64,000 bases of DNA from Guyanagaster necrorhizus (taxonomy: Eukaryota > Basidiomycota > Agaricomycetes > Agaricales > Physalacriaceae), in assembly GCF_019112545.1 (NCBI RefSeq), contig NW_025064915.1, positions 51,703 through 115,702 of the forward strand, given 5' to 3'. Positions 27,733 through 40,043 of this stretch are shown here, piece by piece. Made by a program: the position numbers and the translations under genes. Below the pieces are notes generated by a model. It saw only the letters and a program-made list of their open reading frames with translations, was not told the origin of the DNA and did not search any database. Numbering within the stretch: the first letter of the stretch is position 1; each line of letters opens with the position of its first letter.

Positions 27733-28740
27733 TTACCAAATGGCTGGCCACAACGGGAATTCTTGCACAAGTGATTCTGCAACCCCCGTACTCTGGCTTT
27801 GATGAACACCCTTGAACTGGACCTCGGCATCGCCTGAAAAATCATTACTATCAGTCCATAGTCCCACGAGAAGTAAGCGAATAAGTACACACCTATATCC
27901 AGAATATACGGAGGGCCACCACAGTGAGGTCGGAACAGTGCCTCATATTCAGCGTCCTTTTCCCCTTCTTGTCGGGGATCCATATGCTCGTTGTCGGCTA
28001 GATCATATTCTGGGAACTTTGGATAGATGGTCAAAGGCCGTAGATGCGGAATGACTCCTACGGGATCTTCAACAGGCCTTTCTTCCTTAGTCTTTCTGCT
28101 GGCCTTGGCAGTGCCCACCTTTTGCTGGATGTCAGAGGTTTGTAACTTGGTCATGGATCGGGTCCTTCTAGGGGAGGTGGTAGATGGTTCGGGCTGCAAA
28201 TTAAAACTGCAGAGGCACGTTAGCAAAAACAGACGCGACAGAGATTTCGGATACGTACGGTGTCATGGGACAGAAATGGTGGTGTCCGGAGACGATGCGA
28301 GAGATAATAGACCAAGGGGTCCCAGGTATATAGAAGAAATGCCAGTGGCACTGATCCGCGCCTTCGCTACACCAGAGCGTGAGATGCGGAGGATCTTCCT
28401 CTCGAACATGGGAAGTAGGTATCTCGGCGTTATCGCGTTGAAGCGAAGCGATGGAGGCCTCATCTAATGATCGCATGCCATCGAAATGTCCGGTAACACT
28501 AGCCATTGAAAGGTATTGGGGCTGTCGGGAGATGGAGAGTAGGGACCTGGGTGCTTGCTGGGCTGACGGCGGCTCTCCCGAGAGGCTCATGCCCGTAAAG
28601 TGACCAGGAATACTCGTCATGGAATGGCTTTGAGGCTGCTGAGAGATGGAAAGCAGGGAACGAGGGGCTAAGAGTGCCACCTGCGGCTCTCCAAGGAGCT
28701 GGATATCGGTTAAACGTCCGGTGGTGCTCCACGTTGACAT
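27733..28740 (-). CDS. Unrecognised protein with 38-residue tandem repeats
   Basis: I do not recognise this family. Model: start at 28740 (MSTWSTTGR), exon to about 28259, an intron of about 65 bases, second exon (EPSTTSPRRTRSMTK) to an intron near 27893, third exon to a TAA at 27733-27735; the frames join exactly. The N-terminal part has two 38-residue repeats (cores APRSLLSIS-QPQ and GEP) and a partial third beginning GHFDGMRSLDEA. Then follow VREEDPPHLTLWC, CHWHFFYIPG, an SRIVSGHHHF motif and a proline-rich segment with HLRPLTIYPKFPEYD. No signal peptide or clear membrane span. A plus-strand ORF pair over the same bases is treated as shadow. A decayed second copy lies at 32302-32690. An extra upstream ORF (28740-29036 minus, VFVPCGIVHGLPPYF) may be an earlier exon. 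Confidence 0.55.
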
Positions 28741-29039
28741 TATCGGATTGTCAAGAATGGAGGTGTTGAAAATGGAGGTGTTGAAGGTGGCGGTCCTTGG
28801 GAAAGAGAGAGAAGTTTACGGATGTCAATTTGAGTTTCCGCAAAGTATGGTGGCAGGCCGTGGACAATACCACAAGGGACAAAGACGTGCAAATTTCTGC
28901 CATTTTGGTGCACACACCGACAATGCAAGGTCAAAGACAATGCATCGCGCCACGAATTTGGCTTCCCATGGCGACTGCGGAGGCCGCAATGTCGAAGAAC
29001 GTATAGTCTATGCCTCCTGAAGTCGCCTTCTATCATCGA

Positions 29040-30337
29040 AATGACTGTATATTGTCACCTTTTGGCCGGAATAGATCTGGTGTTCATCTTGCTGACAAGG
29101 AAACGAGGTAGAAAATGGATGAGGCGATATTGCAGATAGCACAAGTTAGAAAAGTGTGAAATTGAAATCCGAAACAGATGTGAGAGATAGAACATGTCAG
29201 GTTCTATGAATTACCTGCGGGATAATGGGCGTTCGATGACTCTTGATAACGCTGACAACCGTTCGGTTATAACTTTCTAAGGAAGGAAGCGTGAACGGTT
29301 TATCTTCTGGACTCCGCTGGACGATTGACGGAATTGTCCCACAAGAGTTAACGTATAACACGCGCTCCAAAAATGCCGGTCTCCTTTTTGATAATTATGC
29401 GCTCATTTATGCACTGCTCCTTTACTGATCGTGAGGCGCTAGCATAATGGCATAACGGCAAGCTCTTGGGGAGACATGGGAGCCCCGTCCACCGTGATTA
29501 GTGTGAATGATGCTGACGAGTGATGAGGGATAAAAACATAGATCGTCCAGTAGAATATGGGCGGATTTCCGCTGGAATGGGTCGTGGTCCGCCGAACACC
29601 TATATATAATGGCGGCAATGTCGTCGTCAGTACGTAGGCAATAGTTGGATGACAATGAACGAGCTGTATGCTGACCTTATAGGCTGGCCGTGTAGTCACC
29701 GTAACATAATACTTCGTTTTCGACGTTTTAGGGCTTTTTTCTATTTCTGTTTCGTCGAATCATATTCATCCTTCGTTCGCGTTCGCTTGACAATACTGGG
29801 TCTGAGGTTTCCTTCTGTTGTAAAGACAGTAAGTCTCTATGAAGCTGCTCTACCACGCCTTTGTCGGGCGTTTGGTAGTGACTAGTCCTATCCTGCCTGG
29901 TCGATACTGATTAGTCACCAGCAGCTCCATTCTGACAAATGTAAGATATCGTAAATTAATATCGTGAGAGCAGAGGGGAAAAATTGAACAGAGTTTTGCA
30001 GCCGTACTGATGATGGAAGTAAGGTAAATAAGTTGGGACCCATACCGATTACAAATGATTCATAATCACCGACTGTAAGGGTGGCGCTAAGGTCACCGCT
30101 CACACAAGGAACTTAGCACAATCGTAGACAGGTGTATAGACGTTGATTGTGAAAGCCCCGACCCGATACAAAAGAATTAGCTATGTTATATACTGGTTCG
30201 GCGGTAAATCAAATACTAAGCTCGTAGTCAAATAAGGGTAAGCAAAAGGTCTCAATGCATCGACTCATTACACCTTTGGACGTTCTTACTTCTCGACTAC
30301 CATCATCTCAATTCTCAACAGTTTCTCTGCTTTCAAT
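29040..30337. other. No supported gene
   Basis: Only short ORFs without domains. The sequence has ordinary base composition with CpG present. Confidence 0.45.
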
Positions 30338-30941
30338 ATGCAGCCAAGACGCTCTTTAAGGATCGCGGTCCCTCCAAACAGAGGGGCCTTGCTGAATCTT
30401 AGGTGCATGGTGGCCTCCTTTTTCCTGCATTCTGCTTTGCTAAGTGCTGGGATACGTAGTGTCGAAACGTAGTCGAGCAAAACGAAAGCGAACCATTCGA
30501 GCACAGCAGCAGCGACAAAGCAAACAACGCACCGAAGGCCAAACGAAAGAGAACTGGGAAGAAACGACGGGATCTCAGACTGTTACTGACAATGCCGTTG
30601 GATATTCTCTTCATAGTGAGCTTAATTACTTTGCCTCCGTGTTCATTAACCAACTTCAACAGATCGGTACCATGCTTCCTTCCAGAGACCTCATTACTCT
30701 ATCACGAGTCGATGCAGATCGCTGTTGTACTCTGACCGCGAATGGTGTATCATTCGCCTGGAGGGCGGTGAGGGAAGCCGAAGAGGGGATCGAGGCTCTT
30801 TGTGGAATTCCTGAATACCGATGGGGCGACCTGTTATTTGACATCCTATCCTGGGACGTAGGTCTGCCCTGAAAAGAATGTCTCTGTTGACTGGAAGCTT
30901 CACCGACACGCTTGCGGGCGATGCTCGAAAGCAAAGTACGT
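30338..30941 (+). pseudogene. F-box gene, truncated and frameshifted (copy C)
   Basis: Starts MQPRRSLRIAVPP, then a Lys/Arg-rich segment (APKAKRKRTGKKRRDL) leads into LLLTMPLDILFI, an intron with good ends (gtgagc..caacag, about 30613-30660), and the rest of the F-box region: IGTMLPSRDLITLSRVDAD, SFAWRAVREAEE, PEYRWGDLLFD. The next expected Cys motif (CPEKNVSVDWKLHRHACGRC) is present but one base out of frame near 30866. The C-terminal two thirds found in copy B are not seen after 30941. Closest relative in the window is copy B (shared MPLDILF, LSRVDA, VREAE, PEYRW). A frameshift plus truncation make it a pseudogene unless an unusual intron rescues it. Confidence 0.6.
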
Positions 30942-32301
30942 ACATGCATTCCCGCCGGTTGCTGTCCACGAGCTGACTGCTCCAGTTAGCTTAATATATG
31001 CGTCTAAGGGTAATAAGTCGTTCCCCCGATGTCAATGAAGATGTAGCTTGAGCCTGATTCCAATGGTAAAGCTACAGCTTGACTTTCCCATTATTACGCT
31101 AATCAACTCCTCTTCAGAGCAGGACCACAAAAAAAAAATGCTCCCGCCACAGCTGCCATTGGTCTCTGACATCATGAACCGAGCAGAGATGAAAGCCTAG
31201 AAGCCCAGCCGGACCGGAAACCAACTCTTTCTTCTTTCACCCCGCGAATTCTCATCTGTTTTCATCTGTGGCATGACAAGAAAGGTAGTTCAATGCTGTT
31301 TGATTGTTCCCCCCTTCTTTAAGGACATTTAGAGACATTCTGGAGCTGCCGACCAAGAACATAGTACCGAGGCAACTTGGCCGATGCTTTGAACACTTCT
31401 ATTTATGGACTGGCAACTATGAAGGGAACCGAGCCCTGGTTCATAGCTCAACCAGCATGCCTTAAAGTAGCCAACAACGGCGTTTTCTTGCGAACACCGC
31501 TGTGCCATTATCATGAATACAGACGTCTCGTAGCACTAGTATAATTCCTATGCAGTAAAGGCTGTGCATTGTGGAGCCGAAATGAACTATCGCATGAAAG
31601 TCTTTTTTTGAATGATGCAATCCGTCAATATTCGTTCTGTACGACCCGCTTCTCGTGATCCCGCTACGACGGCTGCAGAGATGAATCTTTCGAATCTCAA
31701 ATATACCTGTATGAACGACGGCATTGGTGTATATGATCTCTCTGCGAGCGTCCCGCCCTTTCCTAGCGCGAATGTGTGAGTGTGGATACCCTATCCTTTA
31801 CCCACAGCTGACCACTATTTTAGATAGACAGAGACACCACTTACGTCTAGCGATGTAAAGAAACAGGCTCGGGCTTGGCTTTCTGGGGCTCAGACTCTCG
31901 AAATCTTAGGAGCAAGGCCTGATTATAAGTAGGCTTGTCAGGAGTAGGACCTGAAGCCTTCATTTTGACACGGAGCTTTAGCCCAAGCCCTGTACATTGC
32001 TACTTACGTCCGACTTTTCGCCTTCTTACGAGCTATCAGGATTTAGCTGGATCGTGGCATTTTTCCACTGTTTCTATCATGTTGACGATCCGCAGTCTCA
32101 TGAGTATGTCCAAGATTTTGCCACTCAACTTGTGCTTATTTTTTTTGCACGGCATTCATTGGATAGATCGTGATTTATTCCAGACTCCTGGAACAGATAT
32201 GCGTGTAGAACAACGAAGGTCATTGCATGTCGTTGATGGATAAGTATTATGCTACTTGTAGTGAAACATGAGCCCGCTGCTGCTTTCCGTACAACTCGGT
32301 G
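30942..32301. other. No supported gene
   Basis: Scattered ORFs such as 31935-32243 plus have no recognisable domain. A stretch from 31681 could encode MNLSNLKYTCMNDG.. but no neighbouring exon supports it. Confidence 0.4.
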
Positions 32302-32690
32302 CTATGCGTATATCTCGCCAATGGCGCAGCATATTTCCACCGGATGACAAATCAAAGGGTCGATAGAAGTGGGCCCTTTGGTATAAGGCCAGGGCCTGCG
32401 GTGTGATGTATCTTCCTCTTGAACATCAGAACTGGGTATCACGGCGTCTTCGCGTGGGAGGAAAAGCATGGGGTCCTTACCTAACAATGACATGTTATCA
32501 AAATGCCCATAACGCTAGTCTCGCATAGACGAACAATACATACCAATGTGAGAGGGAGGGACAGTATATATGCCATAACGCTACCTTAGGCTATACATGG
32601 AAAGGAGGTTATGAGGTGGAAAGTAGGGATCGGGGTGCTTCGGCGGCTCTTCGGACATATGAATGTGAGTGAATTTACACGACGAGGGAA
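32302..32690 (-). pseudogene. Decayed second copy of the 27.7-28.7 kb unknown gene
   Basis: On the minus strand, GHFDNMSL (about 32488-32508) followed by PREDAVIPSSDVQEEDTSH parallels GHFDGMRSL and DNAEIPTSHVREEDPPH of the gene at 28.3 kb, and the DNA aligns as well. Upstream (32620-32670) a diverged copy of the GEPPS..APRSLLS repeat is recognisable (SEEPPKHPDPYF in a shifted frame). Between them about 66 bases are inserted, bounded by the direct repeat ccataacgcta at 32507-32517 and 32573-32583. Stops and shifts make it non-coding. Confidence 0.6.
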
Positions 32691-35600
32691 AGTCCTGCAA
32701 CTTATTTCTTGCGTACACCGATAATGAGGGCTACATCACGCCCCGACCTGGCTTTGATGTGACAATTTACCGAGTATATATCACCCCACGATGAAACCCG
32801 GAATTAAATGAGCGAACATGTACAGGAAATGCAATCGCTTATTCCTACAATACTTCCAGTATCATTCGAAATGCTCGTCGTTATGCTGCTGCGCATTTAT
32901 GATCAGTCTCTTTGGAAAGGCGTTGGTAATTATGGAATTATATTATTTACGAACATACTGAAACAATCAGAGGTCGGCTAGTGAGAGTGGCGAAGAATCT
33001 CTGCGCAGCCCCCAGGGGATGTTATGTAGATAACAAGGGACAAACCACTGGCCCTACATTGATATGACGCATGATGTCTGGCAGGATCGCCCGGAGAGCC
33101 ACCTAGAGACCGACGTGATTGTGGTATCCAATAGATCACGACGCATGCCTCGTCGGAGGAGACATAATTTGGCTGGGAAGGGTCCAAACAGATGGGAATA
33201 CCCGTAGGCGAAAACCTCACCCCCATTTCCAACTGAATTGATCTGAAAATACTAGGTGACGGTAGGACGATTAGAACTTTCAGCTAGACTCGGGCAGTTT
33301 TGCGGAATAGACGACGTCCAGTCTCGATTTCTCTGCAGGTGGTTGGCTGGTACCGGCTGAAATGCCAGGGACACAACCTGAATCAAGATCGAATTCTGAC
33401 TCGGGACCAAGACTTTTAACCAAAGCGAAATGCGTTGACTTTATTATTAAAGGGACTCCCGCCTCCCTTTGCTGTGGTCAATATCCCAAGGTCAAATTTC
33501 CTCTGTTATCAGCCGAAGTTCGCTGGGTTTGACAACCCAAAATAGGCCATAGCTGCTTACATACCCAGGAATTAAAATTCTTCCTCACGCATCTTTGCTT
33601 GATTGCTTGAAACTTGTGATGGGAACCCATCATTTGCATAATGGCCGACCACTTCGCATATAGGATAGGATAGTAGTAGTCTCAATTAGGGAATCCGTCG
33701 TTTCACTAATGAGTTCCTGAAGGTCTACGAGGACGTCGTTAGCCTTACGCCGGATAAACTAAGGGCTTCGCCATCTTAACGAAATGATGGCAATATTATA
33801 CACGGCAACATTGCATCTGTTCCGAGACGGAAAAGCGCCTGTAGGCAGGCTCCTGTTCAATGAAGTTCAACAACTACTAGTAGATGGGTAAACAGTAGTA
33901 ATTCAGAAATGGTGATTCTTCGTTCACAGAGACCCTTTCGATGTGATATATGGGCCATTTTGTGGGGCAGATCTAAAGGAGCTTTCATGAAATAACGTAC
34001 AAAACATCGGTGAGAATACAATGCCTAGAATACGGTGACTTTATCTTCAAACCAAGAAAAGCTTCAAGGCCCCAGGTTACCCACCATTCTTCGTAGGCCT
34101 CTCAGGCTTGCTCCTTGGGATTCCGTTGGCAGTTGTTGTGCAATCTATTCCTTTTCGGTTTTTCATGAAGAAATATTTTACTAGTCTGTCGAAGCAATGA
34201 TATTCTAGACGCTGTAGCACGCACTATAGACCTATATGAGCATCACCCAGGTACCTAGCTGGATCCAATCAAAAATCACGGCTCTGTCACCGGTCTCGGC
34301 TTGAACGGCTTCACCCAATCAAAATTTTTGATGGCTTCGCAGTGCCGCGCCATGACTTCTTAAATGGCAAGTTGACAGTTCTGTGAAATATTCCAGACTG
34401 GGGGGGGGATAGCGGGAAAATAGCTTTTCGGCATTTTTCTTTTTACTCCCATGCTAATGCGCGTTGGACCGGCAACCTGGTGTGACCTGGCCGAAGTCAC
34501 TCGGCAAGAGCGGCGCGGAAGTTCGGTCTGACTGGAGAGGGGGCGGCTTCGAGCCGACAGAGTTCCGAAACCGATAAGGAATCCCGGGGTCTTGCCGCCA
34601 GTGACAGACTTGTAGATAGATTCGACTCTCAGATATGCAAAATCCGGACGCATATTTTGCTGCCATTTGGAGACCCAAAGTATGCTAACCTTATGGGCTT
34701 CCTCGACGTTTCGTTCATAGTCATTTTTCCCCCAGCTCGCCTTCTATTTTAATACTTTCATCCTCTTCTTCCTAAATCTTCTCCAGGTCTATCGACAGCT
34801 TTATATCTTTTGGCGTTTATGCAAGGATCGTAAACGATGATAATTCGCAGCTAAATAACAGAAATTTCTGTGCCTTGACAGCTTTGAGACTGGCCACAGC
34901 TTCGAGACATCTCTACATATGTAAACTCACTGGAAATTCTCGATGTCCTTTCAAAGTTCACTATCATCGGCCTAACTCCGCTGCAGAACAAACAGTTGGC
35001 GAATCCCCTCAAGCGTGCGTGGAGGCTGACTTGTGTGCTTCCGGCGTCCTCTGCTCATCTGTCAAAGGGTCTGCATCGGCACTGATTCAAGCCGAGCATG
35101 CCAACTGCCAGCAGAAGACGTCATTTTTGCGGTCTTGAGGGATTAGTCACCTCTCTTAGTAGTGAATAGTACTTGCGTGTTCTTCAAGCAAGTAAGAATG
35201 CCAGGCAAGGTTGACTTCCTACATTTATAGTTTCTAGCAGGTTCCGAGCATGGAGGGGAGACCGTTCTACGCGGTGTTCGAACTTTGTACGCGAAAGAAT
35301 CAATTGAAGACGAATCCGAAGAGCTGAACCATGACAAATGCTCCGGCTCCTTACAAAATGATGGTTGCGGAGGTAGCCAGGAAATATATTTCATTCAATT
35401 GCGCGCCCAGGTCTATCCAACCCTTATTTCACCCAGAAGCATTGCAATTGGCAAATCTCAAATTCTCAGGTCCACACTTCTTCGCGGCACCGACGCACCT
35501 CCGTCCACGGTATCAACAATCAAGCAAGGAAGCGGTACACTTACCCCTGAAGCCTGAGAGCTATTTCCTGCTATTTCAACATTAGAATGTGGCGCATGCA

Positions 35601-37539
35601 GCGGGCGGCCCCGAGATTGATGAGCGACGCGATAGGAGATTTTAGATTTCGGAGGATGCTTAGAATGCCGTGTCGACGTATACTGGGCTTGATGGAATGG
35701 ATAACAACACTCCGGTTGAATGTCAGAATGATGGTGTCTAGAAGGTGCAGGTGAGTCAGTGCGGTCGGCGTTGATGAGTTGCGAAGGTAAAGTGACAGCC
35801 AAGATCCCGAATGATATTCCCCCTCGACCCACCTGTTTGTCGGTGGGAAAACTTCCGCCTTCGGTACCCTTTAAAGACGATTTTCCAACTTTCGAATTCA
35901 ATTCCAGGTTTCGGTCGATTTGAGTTGATTTCAGGTCTTGAAACGCGCTCACGGTGGAGAAATTTTCTGCCTTCGAGGGTCAACATGATAAGCTACACGT
36001 TCTTCATCATCTCGATCTCCATCGGGATCAAAAAGATTCCGAGTCCCCATTCATTGGTGCCAGAAGACATTCAACAGTAGCAGGACCCCGGTTGATGCCT
36101 TATGGACGTTGAACATTGATCACGATTTCGAGAAATCTTTGGTGATTTGTCCGGACCAAAATGTGGAGATTTTGATTATTTTTGTCTCAAGGTTGTCACT
36201 AAAAATTCGGTATCGGGCCCACGACGTAACCCTCCCGCCGTGGCCCGCTCCTTGGCGGGAGGGGTCAAACGGCCTCAAGAGTCAATTTTCTGTCCGAATT
36301 TGGATCTAGGTTGACTCCCAGTTGGTTCCAATTTTCCGGACCTTCGAGTTAGACGGTCAATTTGGCCAAAAATTTTCCGAGCTGGTCTCGGGTTTCATAG
36401 GATATATGATCCAGGGTCCTACACTAACGTGGAATACACGAAGCCGGTTCTCAGGGGAATCAATCTCTTTTTAGGACAGATTTGCATGATGCACCGAATC
36501 ATGCTTATTTCCAATCTAGACTGTCTTGATCTGAGAGTGGAGCCTAACCGACGGCAGACTCCAGGTTGGGTATTTACTTTCTCACGGACCTCCACAGCGG
36601 CTGTATCATTCTTTCTTAACGAAACCCCCTTTCTTTTATGGCCTATAAGGGGACGAAGGAATAGAGTGAAATCCAGGACTCGGACAAATTGCATGACCAC
36701 TTGAGAGTGTATTCCGAAAAGAACGAAGCGTGATGTTCAATGTGATACTAACTTAAGAGTTGATAGTTATGAAAATCCGGCACTGGTCAACCGCCGGATG
36801 TACGGTGCTGCTTGTCAGTTCCTGACAATTAAGATTTACGACATCTAGATGGCAGCCGGTGGGAATTCATATCCACATCTTGTCCTTATATATCGCTCCC
36901 CCGCCACAATGTTTATGTTAACTTCCATGTCGTGTTGCTTCTGCTCATACGGAGCCTTCTAGCTCCTGTGAATAGATGCTGGACGTGACACCGGTGCATT
37001 ATGCCTGTCATCAACTACAGTCACTGCTGGGACTGTATTGTCTGATCCATAATTGATTCCGCTACCTCATTACGAATGAGAAGCATATTATCTCCATTGG
37101 ATCCTTCTTTTGCCCTGATTATTCACTTGAATAGCGCGTGCTGAAGAGAAACTAGTCGCCGCGGCAAAGGCGCATACGCTATTATTGGCTGTAGTCCTCC
37201 ATTCATTTACCGATGAAAGGTCTCATCGAAGTGGCGACATTTCCCATCTAGCCAAATACGTCGCTGATATTAAGATACATAGCAAAATATATCGCGATGA
37301 CTCTTATTGCAACTGATTGAGCCACCTTCCTGATTCGAGGCTTTGGACGACAAACTCGTAAAATACACAGCAAGCAAATCTAGATCTCGTAACAAAATAA
37401 AGTATTGAAACACACCGGATAATGTCTACTCTCTGGTCTATCTTTATATGCTAGTGTACAAATGGGCTACAAGTAAATAATGCGTGAAATAAATAAACTA
37501 CGTTGATATGTTATAAATAGAGGGTTTAATATAGGTGTT
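32691..37539. other. Gene-poor stretch
   Basis: No gene is supported over almost 5 kb. The longest ORFs (35458-35952 minus, 34360-34653 minus, 34875-35138 plus) show no known domain. A frame at 35285-35400 has an acidic KESIEDESEELN run resembling the N-terminal acidic part of the F-box copies, but nothing follows. CCAATCAAAA occurs twice near 34265 and 34315. One strong hairpin is listed separately. Confidence 0.45.
36231..36262. repeat. GC-rich hairpin
   Basis: A perfect 9-bp stem, cctcccgcc at 36231-36239 and ggcgggagg at 36254-36262, encloses a 14-base loop in otherwise AT-rich surroundings. Confidence 0.7.
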
Positions 37540-40010
37540 TTACTGGTTTTTGAAGAAGGACAGTAGACCGTTGGGTTGATCTAAGCTCGATTCTGGATTC
37601 GACAAGTCGTCGAACTCAACCTCTAAGACTTGACCTGAACGGACAACCATCAATTCCCCCCACAGACGTACGGGGATATCATGGCTTTGCCGTAAGAAAA
37701 ACCGTATGCGTTCTAGCCACTCCTTCAAAAGTGTGTATCTCTTTCCGGACCGAGCTGTATCAGCCACCCATCCAGGACCCCCCTCGTCGATAGCAACCAG
37801 TACCACCTGCGTTAACCAGTAAAAAGATAGCGGGTTTTGAATCAGCGGCGAGTCCTGATCCACCGTCGCTGGCACGGGGGTCTGGATCCACAGCTGGAAC
37901 CAGTTCTGAAGAAGGTAATGAGAGCGATCACTCGGAGTGCGTCGTGAAAGGACGTCCCGTAAGATGACATGGATCAGGATGGATTGGGAAAACGAGTTCA
38001 GCGGCGATGGGAATGTACCGTCGACAGAGAGAGGGATATTTGGAGCCTGGGCAAGATGCGTCAGGGTCAGCTGGAAATCAGCCCCGCGCAGCATGGTTGA
38101 GTCTACCCCATATAGCGAGGCCGCCTGGAAAACCGAGAGCCATTCTGCGGGGGTCTGCGCGTTCCACAACTCTTCATCGCATGGAAGATCGATGTCGAAT
38201 TCGATTGCACGGAACGAAGATTGTTTTGAAAAATATATCGAGTAACAACAGTCGTGAAGGTATGATAGATGCAGTGCCCTGTGGCGAATCACATCAGTCT
38301 CAGATTGCACCCGAGAAATGAAAATATAGATCACCTCTTGGCAGTCTCGTGTGATATCCAATCCTTCCAAGACTGTTCCAAGGAAACGGCGTCATCGATA
38401 TCAGGTACGACCCAAGAGCGTTCCTGGCTCATCAATCCCGACTGGTGGATCATCTAGAGGCGGGCGTCCGGTTAGGGGAGGATGACGCCTTCGTCGGCAA
38501 AAAAAAAATAGCGCACCATCACCAACATTCCGTGGTAAACACTAGTTGCGACGCGCGTCTCCGCGCGCTGGTGAAACAATCCAAGCGTTTGCAATAGGAC
38601 AACCGCCAGTATCACATAGACCCGATCTTTCGGGCTGCATGAAGCCTTGGGTTTGGGACCATCAATAAGCGAAACCTCAAACGCCCGAGCACACTCACAA
38701 ATTCTTGCAAAAGCAAATTACGCGAATCAAGGGTTTCTTCGATAAACTCGGCAGCTTGGCGTGTTTTGACAAAAAGGGCCCCGCATGCTTGCATGGCTCG
38801 CACTAGCACATAGGGTTTTCTTTCTATGCTCCATGTTGCTTGGTGCACCAGGGGTATCTGTTTACAAAAGTCGGTGAAAAATAGGCGAACTGGACATATG
38901 ATAAGAATCGTTTACGGCAGATCCTTGTAAAATTCCAAACTTACGGTATGTTTGATTGTCAACATCAAGGTCGGTGGGAACGGCAATCAGCGGGGGAGCG
39001 AGAAAGGGAGCTGAATCAGCGGTATCGCATCCGAAACTTGCTGGCCCTAGGTCTGACGAAAAGTCCAAATCGAAGTAATCGTTTTCGAGTGCAATCGCGC
39101 CGGAAGGGTCATGAGAGGGCGAGTATAACTTGTCAAGAAATGCCTCCCATCCGAATTCATTGTTGGGTTCTTCAGTATGAGATATGGATAGCCCTAGGAT
39201 GTCGTCCAGTTCCCAATCTGGAGGCGTATCAAGCGAAGAAGGTGATCCCGCACTTGACGCTTCTCGCGAGACCGAAAAAATGGGCGAGCATGCCGGAGAG
39301 GACGTGGATGAGGATGAGGAGGGTGTGCCTGATCCATCAAAAGGATCCGTAATATCGTTTTCTCGTCCTCCGGTTGTATCGCTGATAAATATGCACCTTT
39401 TGCCACGAGCGGCGCATTTCGAGCAGGGATCTTGGATATGCCGGTCGCATTTGACTCTAGACTGAACGCAAGACTGAATAGACACGCAACTATGAGTACC
39501 GTTCTTGCTCAATATATTAATTATCGACGTACCTGACAGGACTTTCTTTTTGAGCGATTGGCAGCGAGCCTAATATTTTGATAGGTAATAATCAGCTTCG
39601 CGAATTCCCAACAGATCAGGAAGCACATACGGTCCCCCGCATGACTTCATATGTCTGTTCAATACATCCCGCCTAACAAACTGGGAATTGCACATCTACG
39701 GGGGAAGATTGTCAGACGAAAGGTTTTGAGCCGTGTATGTAAAGACCTGCCGTGCACTTATGAATGCGTTTGTGAGTATCTGACAATGATTTGGCGAGTA
39801 TCAATGAAGGGAGTCCACCCCTGGTCGAAGCTGGCACTTACGAGACCGAATATGCCTATGAAGATGTGTGGGTCTGCTGTACTTGGCGGGACAGTACGGA
39901 CAGGATTGGTTCTGAGGCAACATGCGTCCATTCGCTTTTGGATCCATCGACGGCGCGAGCGCGAAAAGTTGGAATGAGACATGGTCATAAGTCTGAGGCG
40001 ACGCGTCCAT
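37540..40010 (-). CDS. Transcription factor: two C2H2-type fingers plus Zn2Cys6 cluster
   Basis: DNA-binding regulator, nuclear. Start chosen at 40010 (MDASPQTYDHVSF); another ATG lies at 40043. Finger 1, CPYCPAKYSRPTHLHRHIRSH, is split by an intron; finger 2, CTMCNSQFVRRDVLNRHMKSC, needs a possible GC..AG intron. Next exons give a Zn2Cys6 cluster: SCQSCVQSRVKC then CSKCAARGKRC (about 39410-39490). A Ser-rich acidic linker (PPDWELDDILGLS, DLDFSSDLG) could be an activation region. After further introns come the middle homology region of fungal-specific regulators: LLQTLGLFHQRAE, YHGMLVMVR, SQERSWVVPDIDD, WKDWISHETAKRALHLSYLHD (the last junction uses a 59-base intron near 38310) and SIYFSKQSSF. 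Stop at 37540-37542. Frames join through at least seven introns, so it appears intact. Target genes are unknown. Confidence 0.85.
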
Positions 40011-40043
40011 GGTCAAAGCGGGAAAGACGGAACAGCAATTCAA

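Noticed and set aside
35285..35400. A fourth F-box N-terminus (acidic KESIEDESEELN)
   Set aside because: An acidic run alone is too weak; no basic segment or F-box follows.
38300..38380. Frameshift in the transcription factor near 38350
   Set aside because: A 59-base intron with good ends joins AKR to ALHLSY and keeps the frame.
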